A DNA stretch of 64,000 nucleotides, taken from Tetrapyrgos nigripes. Taxonomy: Eukaryota > Basidiomycota > Agaricomycetes > Agaricales > Campanellaceae. Position 1 is the first letter of the stretch, and each line of letters starts with the position of its first letter. Made by a program: the position numbers and the translations under genes. Positions 36,198 through 46,230 of the stretch are shown in pieces. The notes beneath the pieces were generated by a model that made no database searches, was not told the origin of the DNA, and worked only from the letters and a program-made list of their open reading frames with translations. Where the stretch lies: assembly GCA_013368315.1 (NCBI GenBank), contig JAACJM010000157.1:62001-126000 (forward strand), read 5' to 3'.

Positions 36198-36647
36198 TGT
36201 CAAGGTTGTCAATACACTCAAATAACCACCCAAGTCACACAGTTTGAGGACAGATACAAAGCGATTGATTGAGAGATAGAAATAGAGAAAGAGAAATGAG
36301 TAAGCTGACTATGCTCTACACTGCATAGTACTAGTACAGAGCAGAGACGAAGTGAATGAACTAAAGGACTAGCTAGAATGTCTAGTGGTTTATATAGAAG
36401 AACAATGAATAAGTGATAGCAGAAACATAGGAGAAATAGGAGAAACATAGGAGAAAGTGGAGAAATGTAGGTTAAAGATAGGATCGATGGAATGGAAGAT
36501 TGATTGACAGGTTCTATAAGGTTCGAAGTCAGTAATATAAGGTTTAAAAGGTTTATTGAGGAAATGCAATAGACAAATGATCAGAAAACAGGTTCAATAA
36601 TGTAGTAGAAGAGGAAGGAGGACAAAAAACTGTAGCAGTTTGTGACA
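36198..36647 (-). repeat. 5' LTR of Ty3 element 1
   Basis: Holds a TATATAA box in element orientation, followed about 30 bases later by AGTTCATTCA. The primer-site candidate AGTTTGTTCA (plus strand) lies just outside at 36187-36196. Compared with the 3' LTR this copy has lost more CpG sites. Confidence 0.9.
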
Positions 36648-36652
36648 CCATC

Positions 36653-37379
36653 AGTACATGTCAGTTATTATGTTTCTACTAACGTGTCTTGTTCACATTG
36701 TAACACTTACACATCATTTTGGTTTGCATCATAACAAGTGCCTTCTGTCAATTCACATGGTCAAGACAAATGTTTGACTTTCACAAAGCCATCAATCCTT
36801 TATTGACTCTTTTGTTGCTTCTTCACTTGAACCACATCTCCCATCAGCAGGCAATGGGGAACATTAGTTCTAAAGTTGCCTGTTGAATTTGGTATGTTAA
36901 TTTCTTGTCTGACTGTTTACACTGTTACAGCTATTGGCATATTTCATGTGTCATACTTACTTAAGGATAACTTGGGTTACATAGGGTGACTCTACCATTA
37001 CCTGTGACAGCATCACTGTCTGGTGGATTCTCATCTTATTTGAACAGGCTATCTAGAATGAAGGAGTCACACTCTCGAAGATCAAGAACAGTTCAATTTG
37101 AATCAGCACTGGGCTCTAATGTTCCAGAGCAAGATAATTTGACCAACAACACTATTGGTGGAATGGGGAGTCAGAAGTCAGCAAATTTTTCTTGATGGCT
37201 TTGAAATAACTTTTATTCAAGTAGTTTAATACTAATCACTGTGTAAAGATTCATGTCAGATAATTCTACCAAGAACACTACTGCTAGATCAGGGGATCAT
37301 AGGTGAGCAAATGTTCTTTAATTCCTTTGGAATAGCACTGAAGAGTCTACACTCAATTTGAAGCATTCTGCAAAATGCT
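36653..37379. other. CpG-poor sequence between retroelement and NACHT remnant
   Basis: No confident gene. 36986-37195 (+) has an open frame with TVQFESALGSNVPEQDN and an Asn/Gly-rich end (NLTNNTIGGMGSQKS); the latter style resembles the leader of fungal NACHT proteins and may be a decayed duplicate of the leader at 37380. Confidence 0.35.
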
Positions 37380-37817
37380 TCCAATTTTACTATCAAGAAT
37401 ACCACTTTCAATGATATAGCCGGAGGTCAGCACAACTATTATGTGACAAGTCCTTCTCAGAATCCTTTGCAGAATGGGATTATCAAGAATATGCCAATTG
37501 CATATAAAGCACTATATAATGCTGATTCTGGTACAGAGAATACTCAAAGGGAGTGCACAAAGGGAACAAGAGAAGTCATTCTCAGGGAGATTGAAGATTG
37601 GGCAACTGGAGAATCACCTATCAAAACTGTTGCATATTGGATCTGGAGAATGGCAGGAACAGGCAAAAGTACCATTGCAATGTCATTTTCCAAGAAGCTA
37701 GAAGAGAAGAACTTGCTTGGTGCCATATTCTTCTGCTCTCGACAAATTCCAGAATGCAGAGGTCACAGCCTGATTATTCCCACTATTGCATATGAAGGGG
37801 TTGTGGGACATCGCTGA
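37380..37817 (+). pseudogene. NACHT NTPase (NLR-like), N-terminal remnant
   Basis: Begins with the Asn-rich leader seen in many Agaricomycete NLR-like proteins (NTTFNDIAGGQHNYY), continues ALYNADSGTENTQRECTKGT and REVILREIEDWATG, then the P-loop WRMAGTGKSTIAMSF and LLGAIFFCSRQIPECRGHS. It stops at 37815-37817 soon after the P-loop, so the sensor/Walker B half and any repeats are gone. NACHT proteins of fungi act in allorecognition and immune-type signalling in the cytoplasm. The neighbourhood is CpG-poor, in keeping with decay. The canonical GxxGxGKS first Gly is Arg-preceded here (RMAGTGKST), still a valid P-loop. Confidence 0.8.
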
Positions 37818-38931
37818 AGTGTGGTGAGTATGAGGCCATCATTTGCCAGAATTATAAAGTACATATTATTTATTCTAGAACTTCTTTTTTCCTCCCTCCC
37901 TGTCACAAACCTTTGTATACTAAAACCTCATTCATAGGATCTGCCTGTTCTCTCTGGGTCACCATATTCACGAGGCAAGCTGTCTAACACAGTTGGAAAA
38001 CTCTAGCTAAGACTTGCACAAAACAAGACTGCAATTTTAAAGTGTATGTACTTGACTCTGTAGAAGCTAAACCAATTTGCAATGAGGTGTGTAGTGTGTA
38101 AAATATACATCTCCTTGATGAATGGCCCTTCAAATGTGAGTAACTTATTATGAAATAAAGTGTAGTGAAGTTGATTACAGTAGCATAAGCACAGTCACAC
38201 CCAAAAAAGAGAGTCAAGCTACACTCAAGCTACTCAAGCTCAGGTAGTTTGAGTAGTAGCCTGAAAAACCAGATGCCCCCAGAGACGTGTTCACCCAAAT
38301 ATTTTCTTTTTCTTTCTCAGAGAGAGGAGCAAGCATAGAAGCTTGAGTTCGGGAGAGATCAATAGGTGTGATTTCGGTAGAGACGAAAAAGTGTGAATTC
38401 GGTTCAATTAATTTTTTCCACGATATCACAGGATATGGATGCGTGGTATTGTGATCGCTTTTACTCCAACCTTCACTCAGAGGCCACTTGTATCGGTGAC
38501 TGTGTACTTCGTCCGCAACTCAATACAGAAGAGGTATGAACAAATGTGACTCGGACTGAAGTAGAGCTTCCGTCGGCTGTCAAATTGTGTCTTGACCACC
38601 ACGACAACGACAACAATCTTCGACTGGCTATATGGGCTGCACATCACCCCATTATCAACATGTGATGATTCATGAACTTCATCCTCAGGTTCAGGTGATC
38701 AACGCGAATTTGGCCGCATATCAAACGTGTACAGTAGATGAGATCCAGCGAGGGAAGGATTGTATGTGAAGCTGTTGAAGTGCTGAAGGCTGTGTCATAA
38801 GTACGTGAGTGCCAAAACCTTTTATTCTCTCTAAGGTTTTTCAAACCAACACCTCTTCCCTTAATTCTTTCCCTCTCCTCTCCCATAGCTTTTTTTTGAA
38901 AAAGCTCCTTAGTGCACTTTCCGAGGTCTAA
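37818..38931. other. Upstream region of the Ras gene
   Basis: The left part is CpG-poor and empty. 38435-38661 (+) is one frame with a single TGA in it (MDAWYCDRFYSNLHSEATCI, stop, then TEVELPSAVKLCLDHHDNDN to HPIINM), possibly a small broken gene. The rest would be the Ras promoter. Confidence 0.35.
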
Positions 38932-40103
38932 ATGCCCGTTCAGAACAGTAAAGAAGTACATATTATTCGCTGTTCACCTTGCTGCCCGTAACGTGGCCCT
39001 ATAGACCCAATCTTCACGGGAATACAAGCTCGTCATATTTGGAAATGGTGGTACGTGGGTACGCCTCCCTTCAGTGGAATTAACTCATTTATCTGCTATC
39101 GTACTCGTTGTCCATATCATGAAAAAGGCGTAGGCAAAAGTGCTTTAACGATCCGATTTACCCTAGACCTATATGTGGACGAATATGATCCTACAGTTGA
39201 GGGTGGGCTACTACCTGGCTGTCCTATGCTTCAAAATGATTCTGATTGTAATCTGGATCCCAGATTCATACAGAAAACAATGTGTTCTAGACGACGAAAT
39301 CGCTGTACTAGATATACTAGATACAGCGGGTCAGGAAGATTCACCCTATTACACGTACGTCCATCTGTATTCAGCTTTTTGTTTTTAGTACTGGTATTGA
39401 CTCAGACTGGACTTTCAGTGTCCGAGACTCAGGTATTCACTCAGGCGAAGGCTTTCTCCTCGTCTATGCTATCACATCCCGAACATCGTTCGAGTTTCTC
39501 AATTGGGTTCATTCGCAAATCATGCGAGCGAAGAGCTCCATGTCAAGCAGTCCAGAGAACATACCGATTCTGATAGTCGGAAACAAGTGCGATTTGGAAG
39601 ATAAACGTCAAGTGGGCAAGGACGGTTCGTAGACAAGTTTCTCTTTCCTTTCAGTTCTTTCACCCTTTCAATGGGCACGTCTTCAGAGGGTCAAGAATTA
39701 GCTCGCCGAATCGGGTGTCAATTTCTCGAGACATCTGCTAAAGAAGATATCAACGTGGATGAGGCTTTCTACGCTGTTGTACGAGAGATTAAGAAACATA
39801 ATCAGACTCAGAAGGTCCGTTTGTGTTGTGATACCAAATTCTGATGTTCTTTCCCGGTCTGGAGGATTCCTCGGCTAATCTCACCTACTATCTAATCTAC
39901 TTTTCTACCAGGCTCAGAAGCATATTGACTCAACAGAGTCAGCGTCACGACCAACAGCTGCGCAGAAAAGACACTCCAAAGGATTGAGGAAAGTTTACCG
40001 GTGCCCTCGGAGAGAAAACAGACCTGGAGATATCGGTCGCAATGAGGAGCCAGGGCATGAGAGTAACTCGGAGGGCTGCTGTGGGGAATGCGTGATATTA
40101 TGA
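38932..40103 (+). CDS. Ras-family small GTPase
   Basis: Seven exons (38932-38955, 39005-39050, 39128-39202, 39264-39354, 39419-39624, 39687-39814, 39912-40103) join to 253 residues. Motifs: G1 GNGGVGKSA, G2 YDPTVE, G3 DTAGQE, G4 GNKCDLED, G5 ETSAKED. The end is GCCGECVIL, a CaaX box whose final Leu predicts geranylgeranylation, with two more Cys nearby for palmitoylation, so a membrane-bound switch is expected. The start is chosen because the small first exon (MPVQNSKE) joins in phase across a GTACAT...TAG intron to [13 protein letters not shown]. Oddities: after DTAGQE the switch II sequence [17 protein letters not shown] is two residues longer than in classical Ras and lacks the usual EEYSAMR core; the tail is long and basic. 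I place it in Ras proper or a Ras-like branch, not Rho or Rab. Confidence 0.9.
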
Positions 40104-40387
40104 TCATGTTTCGATGTTCGTAGAAACGTAACACGTAGAGAATTTTATTCTGTTTACATCTTGATTACAAGTCTAATCTGGATTACCGTCTGCTCAAAAA
40201 AAATACAAACCAACAGCGAATTCATGAAAGCCAGAAAGCCACAGGAGGATGGAGATCAGCATGAATAGGAACGTGCCACAGGGTATTTACCTCTGCGTCT
40301 ATGTAGCATAGATATTTTGTAGAAAGGAAGGAAAACATTGTGAAAAGCCTTTGAATCGAACAAGGGCCACGCCATTGGTAACTTCAA

Positions 40388-42499
40388 TCACCCATCTGTA
40401 GGTTTCACTTCGACAGTAGACAGCCCTTTAGAGCTCTTTGGCTGCGTGCTGATATCATGTGAATCCCTATGCAAGCCGGTTTCAGGTTGGCCATGACGAT
40501 CACCCGCAGTAAACTGCATATGGTGGTCTCCTTGTGCAGGTGCGAAGCCGTCCGTAAAGTCACGATGGAGTTCGATGTAATCTGTTGCGAATTCACCGAT
40601 CTAGAATGTGAAAAGGGAGAAAGAGGGATGAGACAAGATGCCCGGAGCCAAAATAACGCTCAAACGTACCTCAACCTCGTCCATACCAAGTCTCTCGCTC
40701 TCTGGTGATCCCCTCAAATGCAGTCCAGGAATCATATCAATCCCTTTGGCAATCAGAGCGGTGACGACGAAACTATAGGCACTCGTCGCAACGACATACG
40801 TGAATTGAATGTATAGCTGTTTCCAGTTGTGGTCCATGAAACCACCAGGGACCGCGCTGACGCCGTCGAGAGAAATGATGTCTGCATCCCCAAAGAACCC
40901 TATCAGGAAAAGTCCAATCATCCCACCAACGGCGTGTTCAGCGAACAAATCCAGGGCATCGTCTATGCGCAGAAGGAACTTGACTAGAGAAGGCCTGAGT
41001 GAACAGTCCGTTTAAGAGAAGTATGAAAGCGTACCTTTTGTTGCAAAGTTACATAACGCCCCAGACAAAATCCCAATAATGACTGATGCCCAAGGATGGA
41101 CAAAACCAGACGAAGGTGTGGCTGGAAAGAATATACCAGCTCAGGCAGATATCCAGGAATAAAAGCCAATCAACTCGGAATTCACCTGCAACCAGTCCAG
41201 CAATAGTACCAGAACAGAAGCCGACCATCGTCCAACGCCTCTCATATCGATAATCAAGCAGGCACCAAACGATTCCTGCGAAAGCAGCTGCGAGCATGGT
41301 GTTCCAAATAGCCATGATGGCACGCAAATTTGCACCGAAAGCACTTCCACCGTTGAATCCCAACCATCCGAACCAAAGTATGAATGTGCCCAAGCTGACC
41401 AGAGAGACGTTGTGAGGTCTGAAGTTGATCAGTTCCTTCTCATGCCTCCGACCGAGCACCCATGCGTAAGCAAGTCCGCTGACACCACCTCCTATTTCAA
41501 CAGGTCCACCACCTGAAAATTTAAGTAAGTAGTCAGGCTGCTAGTCTCCTAAAAAATGGATCAACGGCCAGAACGCAGCTCACCTGCAAAATCGAGAACG
41601 CCCCATTTGAACTGAAGGAAAGTTAGATGGAACGTCAATATGGTGCAAAGAATGACTTACAGCCCAACCGTTCACGTTCCAGGCCCAACAAGCCAATGGA
41701 CAGTAGACTATTGTCATCCATACGAAGGTAAATACCATGGCTGGCAATACCCGTCCCCTTTCCGCAATGCCTCCCAGGAGGAGACACATTGTCACACAAG
41801 CAAATTCCATCTGCATAGATGTGAATCAGTTCTTAGTTACTTCAATAGATAATAAACCGCTTGCGAACCCACCTGGAAGAAGCTATAGAGTAATTCTGGA
41901 ATCAAAGGGGAGCCAGGGGATACATTTCCTAGCACGTTCATGAGACCAAAATTCCGAAGATTTCCAATGTATCCGTTGGTGGCAGAAGATGAGAACGCTA
42001 ACGAGTATCTTGTAGTATGAAAGTGAGGTGCTGAAAATTCTGCATTACGAGCGCAACATACCCCCAGAAGTACCATTGGAAGATGGTGACAGCGTTTCCG
42101 GCAGCGGCGACCCAAATCAACGAAACTAAATAGGTAGTGTGTGAGGACCAATGGAAGTCTTGTGTAAAGGTGTAAAGTGCTTACGAGCACTCTTCCTACG
42201 CGCCAAACCAGAGTAAAGGAAAGCTAAGAGACGCTAAGCATTTTTAACGATAGTGAATGGGGCATGAACGCACCTAGACCAGGTACCATGAACAATACCA
42301 TTGCACCTGCGATTATAATAAAAGCTAGATCTCCTCGATCATACCTGTTGCAAATTTCAGGCTGGTGAATGTACAGTAAGGTTCTGGTACGAACTCAGGG
42401 TCAGCACCTGAAGAATTCGTGAGTAGTAAGTATAATGGAATGTAGGAGTAGCGAAAGCTACTGACGACGAATAAGCTGGGTCTTTGCGAGACTGTCCAT
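40388..42499 (-). CDS. Ammonium transporter, Mep/Amt family (Mep1/3 type)
   Basis: Minus-strand, many short introns; about 11 helices. In order: YDRGDLAFIIIAGAMVLFMV, GLARRKSALVSLIWVAAAGN, AVTIFQWYFWGYSLAF, FACVTMCLLLGGIAERGRVL, WNVNGWA, LDFAGGGPVEIGGGVSGLA, VSLVSLGTFILWFGWLGFNG, AGIVWCLLDYRYERRW, HPWASVIIGILSGALC, IDDALDLFAEHAVGGMIGLF. The cytosolic tail (LGMDEVEIGEFATDYIEL onward) ends at a TGA at 40388-40390. The first twin-His position is Glu (GGGPVEI), as in yeast Mep1/Mep3 rather than Mep2; the second (FAEHAVGG) is His. It imports ammonium across the plasma membrane. The first exon is unresolved: the Met at 42497-42499 (MDSLAKTQLIR) does not splice cleanly in phase to YDRGD, so the true start may differ. 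GATA motifs upstream fit nitrogen control. Confidence 0.88.
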
Positions 42500-43069
42500 G
42501 AAGGAAGAAGGAGAAGAGTCGCGGAATATCAGCGTCAGTGGGCTAGTTATGTCGGTATGGAGGGTGAACGGTCAGACAAGTCAAAGATCAGGGGCCCCGT
42601 TTAAGAGGAAAACCATTTGTATTCCATGCAATGTTTCCAGATTTGAAATCACTGCTAAATGTATCGAGGGGACCGAGACTTGGGCATTTCCGCAGCCTTC
42701 ATCTTCACCAAATGTAGCATTGGCGCGCAGGGTTGGCCAAGGGGTCTTGGGCGTATTATAGGTCAAAATGGCTTGATTGTATCTATGTAGTGAATGTTTG
42801 GATACTTAAATATGTTTTGGCATCGGATAGATAGCAAGTGAAAAGAGTACCTTATCTCTGTAGTAGTCAACGATAAGGACTATAGAATTCGGCAAACCGG
42901 CAGGGGTTGCGTTTTCTTGTGTCTTATCTGTGAGCGACCAATCCAAAAGGATGAAAAGAAGATATATTGCAGCATTGCTATCTACATACGCTCAAAGTAA
43001 CTAAGATAAGGCCTCGACATTCTAAACTCGTCATCGGGCCTTCTCTGTTACGAGTCTTATTTTACTGAG
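42500..43069. other. Promoter region of the ammonium transporter
   Basis: No gene seen. Holds the GATA cluster listed separately; CpG-normal. Confidence 0.45.
42851..43020 (-). promoter_or_regulatory. Cluster of four HGATAR motifs
   Basis: AGATAA or CGATAA, on one strand or the other, at about 42851-42857 (CTTATCT), 42871-42877 (CGATAAG), 42923-42929 (CTTATCT) and 43014-43020 (AGATAAG), 350-520 bp upstream of the transporter start. GATA factors of the AreA/Nit2 type use such sites for nitrogen-source control of ammonium transporters in fungi. Binding here is inference. Confidence 0.5.
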
Positions 43070-43116
43070 CTCAAATGGCCGCATTTTTCGTATCCCGGGA
43101 AAATATATCCTATTCC
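43070..43116 (+). pseudogene. Left part of the third paralog, before the transposon
   Basis: GCTCAAATGGCCGCATTTTT and the following bases match 31048-31094 of the paralog. Interrupted at 43117 by the 7-kb element; the sequence resumes at 50123 after a duplicated CTATTCC. Confidence 0.7.
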
Positions 43117-43142
43117 TATGGAAACCCGGAAGGCCTCGCTCG
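43117..43142 (+). repeat. Left terminal inverted repeat
   Basis: Starts TATGGAAACCCGGAAGGC and is the exact inverse complement of 50097-50122. Confidence 0.9.
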
Positions 43143-43463
43143 CTCCGGAGAGCCTCGCAGACCATAAGCGATCATGCCGGCAATACGGCACCTCCGATAT
43201 GGAAATCAGACCCCAGACACTTCGGTGTATAGAGAGTTATGTAAGTATGTAAGCTGTTATTCAAAAGACTGGAGATATTGCGAGCATCGTGTATGGGTAT
43301 CTCACCTCGTTCTCAGGCTTCAAATCAGCTGCATTTTTTGAACTGTATATGGATGCGTTCAAAGTGCTCAAAGGACTGGAGACTTTGATAGATTTTACGA
43401 GATTTTACATGCTGGTACATAGACTGAGAGAAGATATGATTTGTAAATAGATTGTAGTTTGTT

Positions 43464-45667
43464 TTACTCTTCATCTGACTGTGCTTCGTCAGATGTGAAA
43501 TCAACAATGCCATCGACCAAATCACCATCTTCAATATCAGCTCCCAGACCACCTCTCACACCACCCATATAGCCACCTTCTGAATCATGATGTAAAGGTA
43601 AGAGATCATCGAGAATAGGCTCAGATGCATCTTCCGGAAGTGGAGGCCTAGGCGCCCAGGCATTGTCACCATAGCCTGAAAGACCCATTGTCTCAAATAT
43701 GGCAGGGTCCACTTCAAACATAGCCAATAAATCCTCATAAACATTCCACACATTGTCCCTTGTTACAGCGGGAGATCCAAGTTGCTCATAATACACAGAA
43801 GCCCAATGATTGAACTCTGATGGCACAAGATCAAAAACGGGATGATCAGGAGGAGCATAAAGTTTCTCAGCGTCGTGGATATAATCAGCGTCAGCATTAA
43901 TCACAATCTGTCAATAAATAGTGATATAATAAGTATACAAGCAAATGAAATTTAGAGTATATGCTGTTGCTTACTTTGAAGTTGAGTGAATTGTAGCGCT
44001 CAGGATGTTCGTCAATGTCATCTGGAGGCCCATGAGGGAGAATCTTGTGCTTCTGAGCACGTTTCAGTGAGTTGTTGACCCGGTGAACATAAGCATCAAT
44101 TTCGAGTTGTAGCCATGGAATGAAAACCCATTTGAATACATTGCTAGGATTAAGGATATGAGAGACAGATCAAGTGTGATCAGTAAAGGAAATGCTCACT
44201 ACTGGAGAGGATGGTGGGGGTCATATTGCACAGAGGCACTTGATAAAATGTTCTCAAAGCCTGGCATGAAATTGCGGCGTAAATTTGACCAGGTAATCTC
44301 GGGAGGAATATTGCTTTTCTCCCGCATGAAACGATGCTGTAAAGTACCGATCAATTGGGGGTCCAGGCACTGGCGGATGTATGAATGTCCCTTAGCCAAG
44401 TGAAAGTTCTCGGTGCCTGGGTCGCTTTGAGTTACAAGAGATGTGTCTGCAAAATATTCCATCAGAAAGAGAGAAGATATTTATTTGTTAGTGCACCTCA
44501 CATCCATCCTTCTTGATAGTATCAAGGTAATACCTAAAGATCAGCCGTGGATTGGAGTTGTTATGCCAGACCTTCATCCACTTTATTTTGCCAGAGAAAG
44601 GATCAATTCCTGCATTGCAGAATAAATTCATAAGCATACAATAATTAGAAACAAGTTGATACCTGTATGCAAAGCTAGACCATATTTCTTGAGCTTATCA
44701 TGCTGGTCAACGCAAAGCATGTCATTGACGCCAGCTGCCCAAAATCTCCGACGCTTGAGTCTTCTTCTTCGACGTGCCCTCACCAAATCTGGCTCATAGC
44801 GACGGAAGTATTCCTCGATAACTGATCTGTGTGTCATACGTTGTTAATCTTGATTGATAGTGACATAGATCAGAAAACTTGCCTCTTCACTTCCTTCTTC
44901 AGATCATGGTGGAAAATCCTCTTGATACCTCTTGCGCCGGCCACAGGATAGTATTTACGTAGTGATATCATGTCTTCTATAATATCTTCGACTTGTAAAT
45001 CTGAAAGCACTGGTTAGTAGATATCAAATTGTGAATGTAAAGGCATGCAGACTAGAAGAGCGTGATCGGTATAGCCCCAAGCTTGTACGTATTTGGCGGA
45101 GTTTCTTAATCCTGGTAGACTCATATCAGCTTTTCGTACGAGGATTTTACAAGCTTTGAATAATGACTGACGCAATTCCATATTGTTCTGTATCAAAAAG
45201 TTTGTCTTCATAAAGATATGCCAAAATCTTCACGTCACTGAAACCTCGATCCCAGTACTTTCGAATGCTGGGTTCGATGAGTTCAATAGGGGCTGCATGT
45301 AATCAATCAGTCAATGAAATGTCTAGATGTGTACACGTACGAGTAGGTTTGTTTCTTCCCATTCAAGCTGAGCAAGGAATAAAAAGGACAAGATGAGGAC
45401 CAGCAATGGCTCGATGAATAACTTCGAAGTCAAGGATGGAGTACTTATAGTCTCCAGTCTAGTAGACAATGCTGCGGGCAGCGTGCAGCATTTGATATGC
45501 ATTTCTGTTGCCCGTGTGGCGGTTGAGGCCTCCATTTGAACGGTCGAACTTGCGTTGTATTTGTCACTCGAAATTTCCAACGGATTTTTCAGCGGTGAAG
45601 ATCTTAAAAACTTGCGTCCGTATAATGCCTGTATAACGGTTTTTGTGTTGCTTGCAGGGGACCACAT
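43464..45667 (-). CDS. DDE integrase-like protein of the 7-kb element
   Basis: Minus strand, about six exons. Readable in order: VEDIIEDMISLRKYYPVAGA and GIKRIFHHDLKKEVKR; SVIEEYFRRYEPDLVRARRR; RRFWAAGVNDMLCVDQHDK; FSGKIKWMKVWHNNSNPRL and IFRYYLDTIKKDG; LVTQSDPGTENFHLAKGHSY; IGTLQHRFMREKSNIPPEIT; VFKWVFIPWLQLEIDAYVHR; LYAPPDHPVFDLVPSEFNHW; and an acidic tail ending SDEAQSDEE at 43464. Candidate catalytic residues are Asp in VDQHD, Asp in QSDPG and Glu in PPEITW. The family is the basidiomycete integrase-core-domain proteins related to retroviral integrases. It would bind the inverted repeats, cut and join. The N-terminal exons (45.0-45.7 kb, with NAYQMLHAARSIV and LDFEVIHRAIAGPH in one frame) are uncertain and contain stops. 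The catalytic part looks intact. Confidence 0.82.
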
Positions 45668-46023
45668 ATCAGAATCAACATGAGGCTCCTCGGTTGTCTT
45701 CGGAGGACCACATGCCAGATGTGAACTTACCCGTCATATAGGTTCGAGTCTAATAGTGGATTTGTGGCGCGCTGAGTCTGAAAATTGTTGTTGTTGTACT
45801 TGCATCCGATCCGAGTCTGATTTGTGGATTTGTGGCGTGCTGAGTCTGGAATTTTCAGCGGTTGAACTTGTGTCTCGTCAAAAACTTGCGTCCGTATAAC
45901 ATCTCATGGGCTGCTTGTGGTCAAACTTGTGTCCGATTGAGTCTGATCTGAGTTCAGAATTTCCAGGATTTTTTTGCAGCGGTCAAACTTTGAAAAACTT
46001 GCGTCCGTATAATGCCCGTATAG
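45590..46023. repeat. Three-copy motif between the divergent genes
   Basis: AAAACTTGCGTCCGTATAA occurs with its core at 45611, 45885 and 45998, all in one orientation. Each is preceded by TTT(T)CAGCGGT or TTTGCAGCGGT and followed by GCC(T/C)GTATA in two of the three. A second motif, GATTTGTGGCG(C/T)GCTGAGTCTG, occurs twice between them. They could be operator or enhancer repeats of a shared bidirectional promoter, or internal binding sites for the element's own enzyme. Confidence 0.7.
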
Positions 46024-46230
46024 CATTTCATCGGTTACTTGCAAAGGACCATATGCCATGAGGCTCAACACAAGATTTCTACCGCACACGATTGACTGGT
46101 GGCAAAAAATCAAGTGAATCACTGTCAGATTAAGAAAAGACTATGGCTCGTATAAATACCTGAAGCTTATTTCTGGAATCCATCATCCTTACTAGCAATC
46201 CTCGATTGAACCTGCCTGCCTCTGATCTCA

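Larger units (their letters stand above)
31405..36647 (-). mobile_element. Ty3-type chromovirus, internally deleted
   Basis: 5243 bp with LTRs at 31405-31853 and 36198-36647 and the 5-bp target duplication CCATC on both sides (31400-31404, 36648-36652). Order on the minus strand: 5' LTR, leader, gag with a zinc knuckle, protease, reverse transcriptase, then directly a chromodomain and 3' LTR. RNase H and integrase are missing, so the element is non-autonomous. Chromodomains in this group steer integration toward marked chromatin. Many stops and frame breaks. Confidence 0.93.

Noticed and set aside
45730..45760. GGTTCGAGTCT resembling a tRNA T-arm
   Set aside because: It lies among the promoter repeats of the 7-kb element and has no tRNA fold around it.
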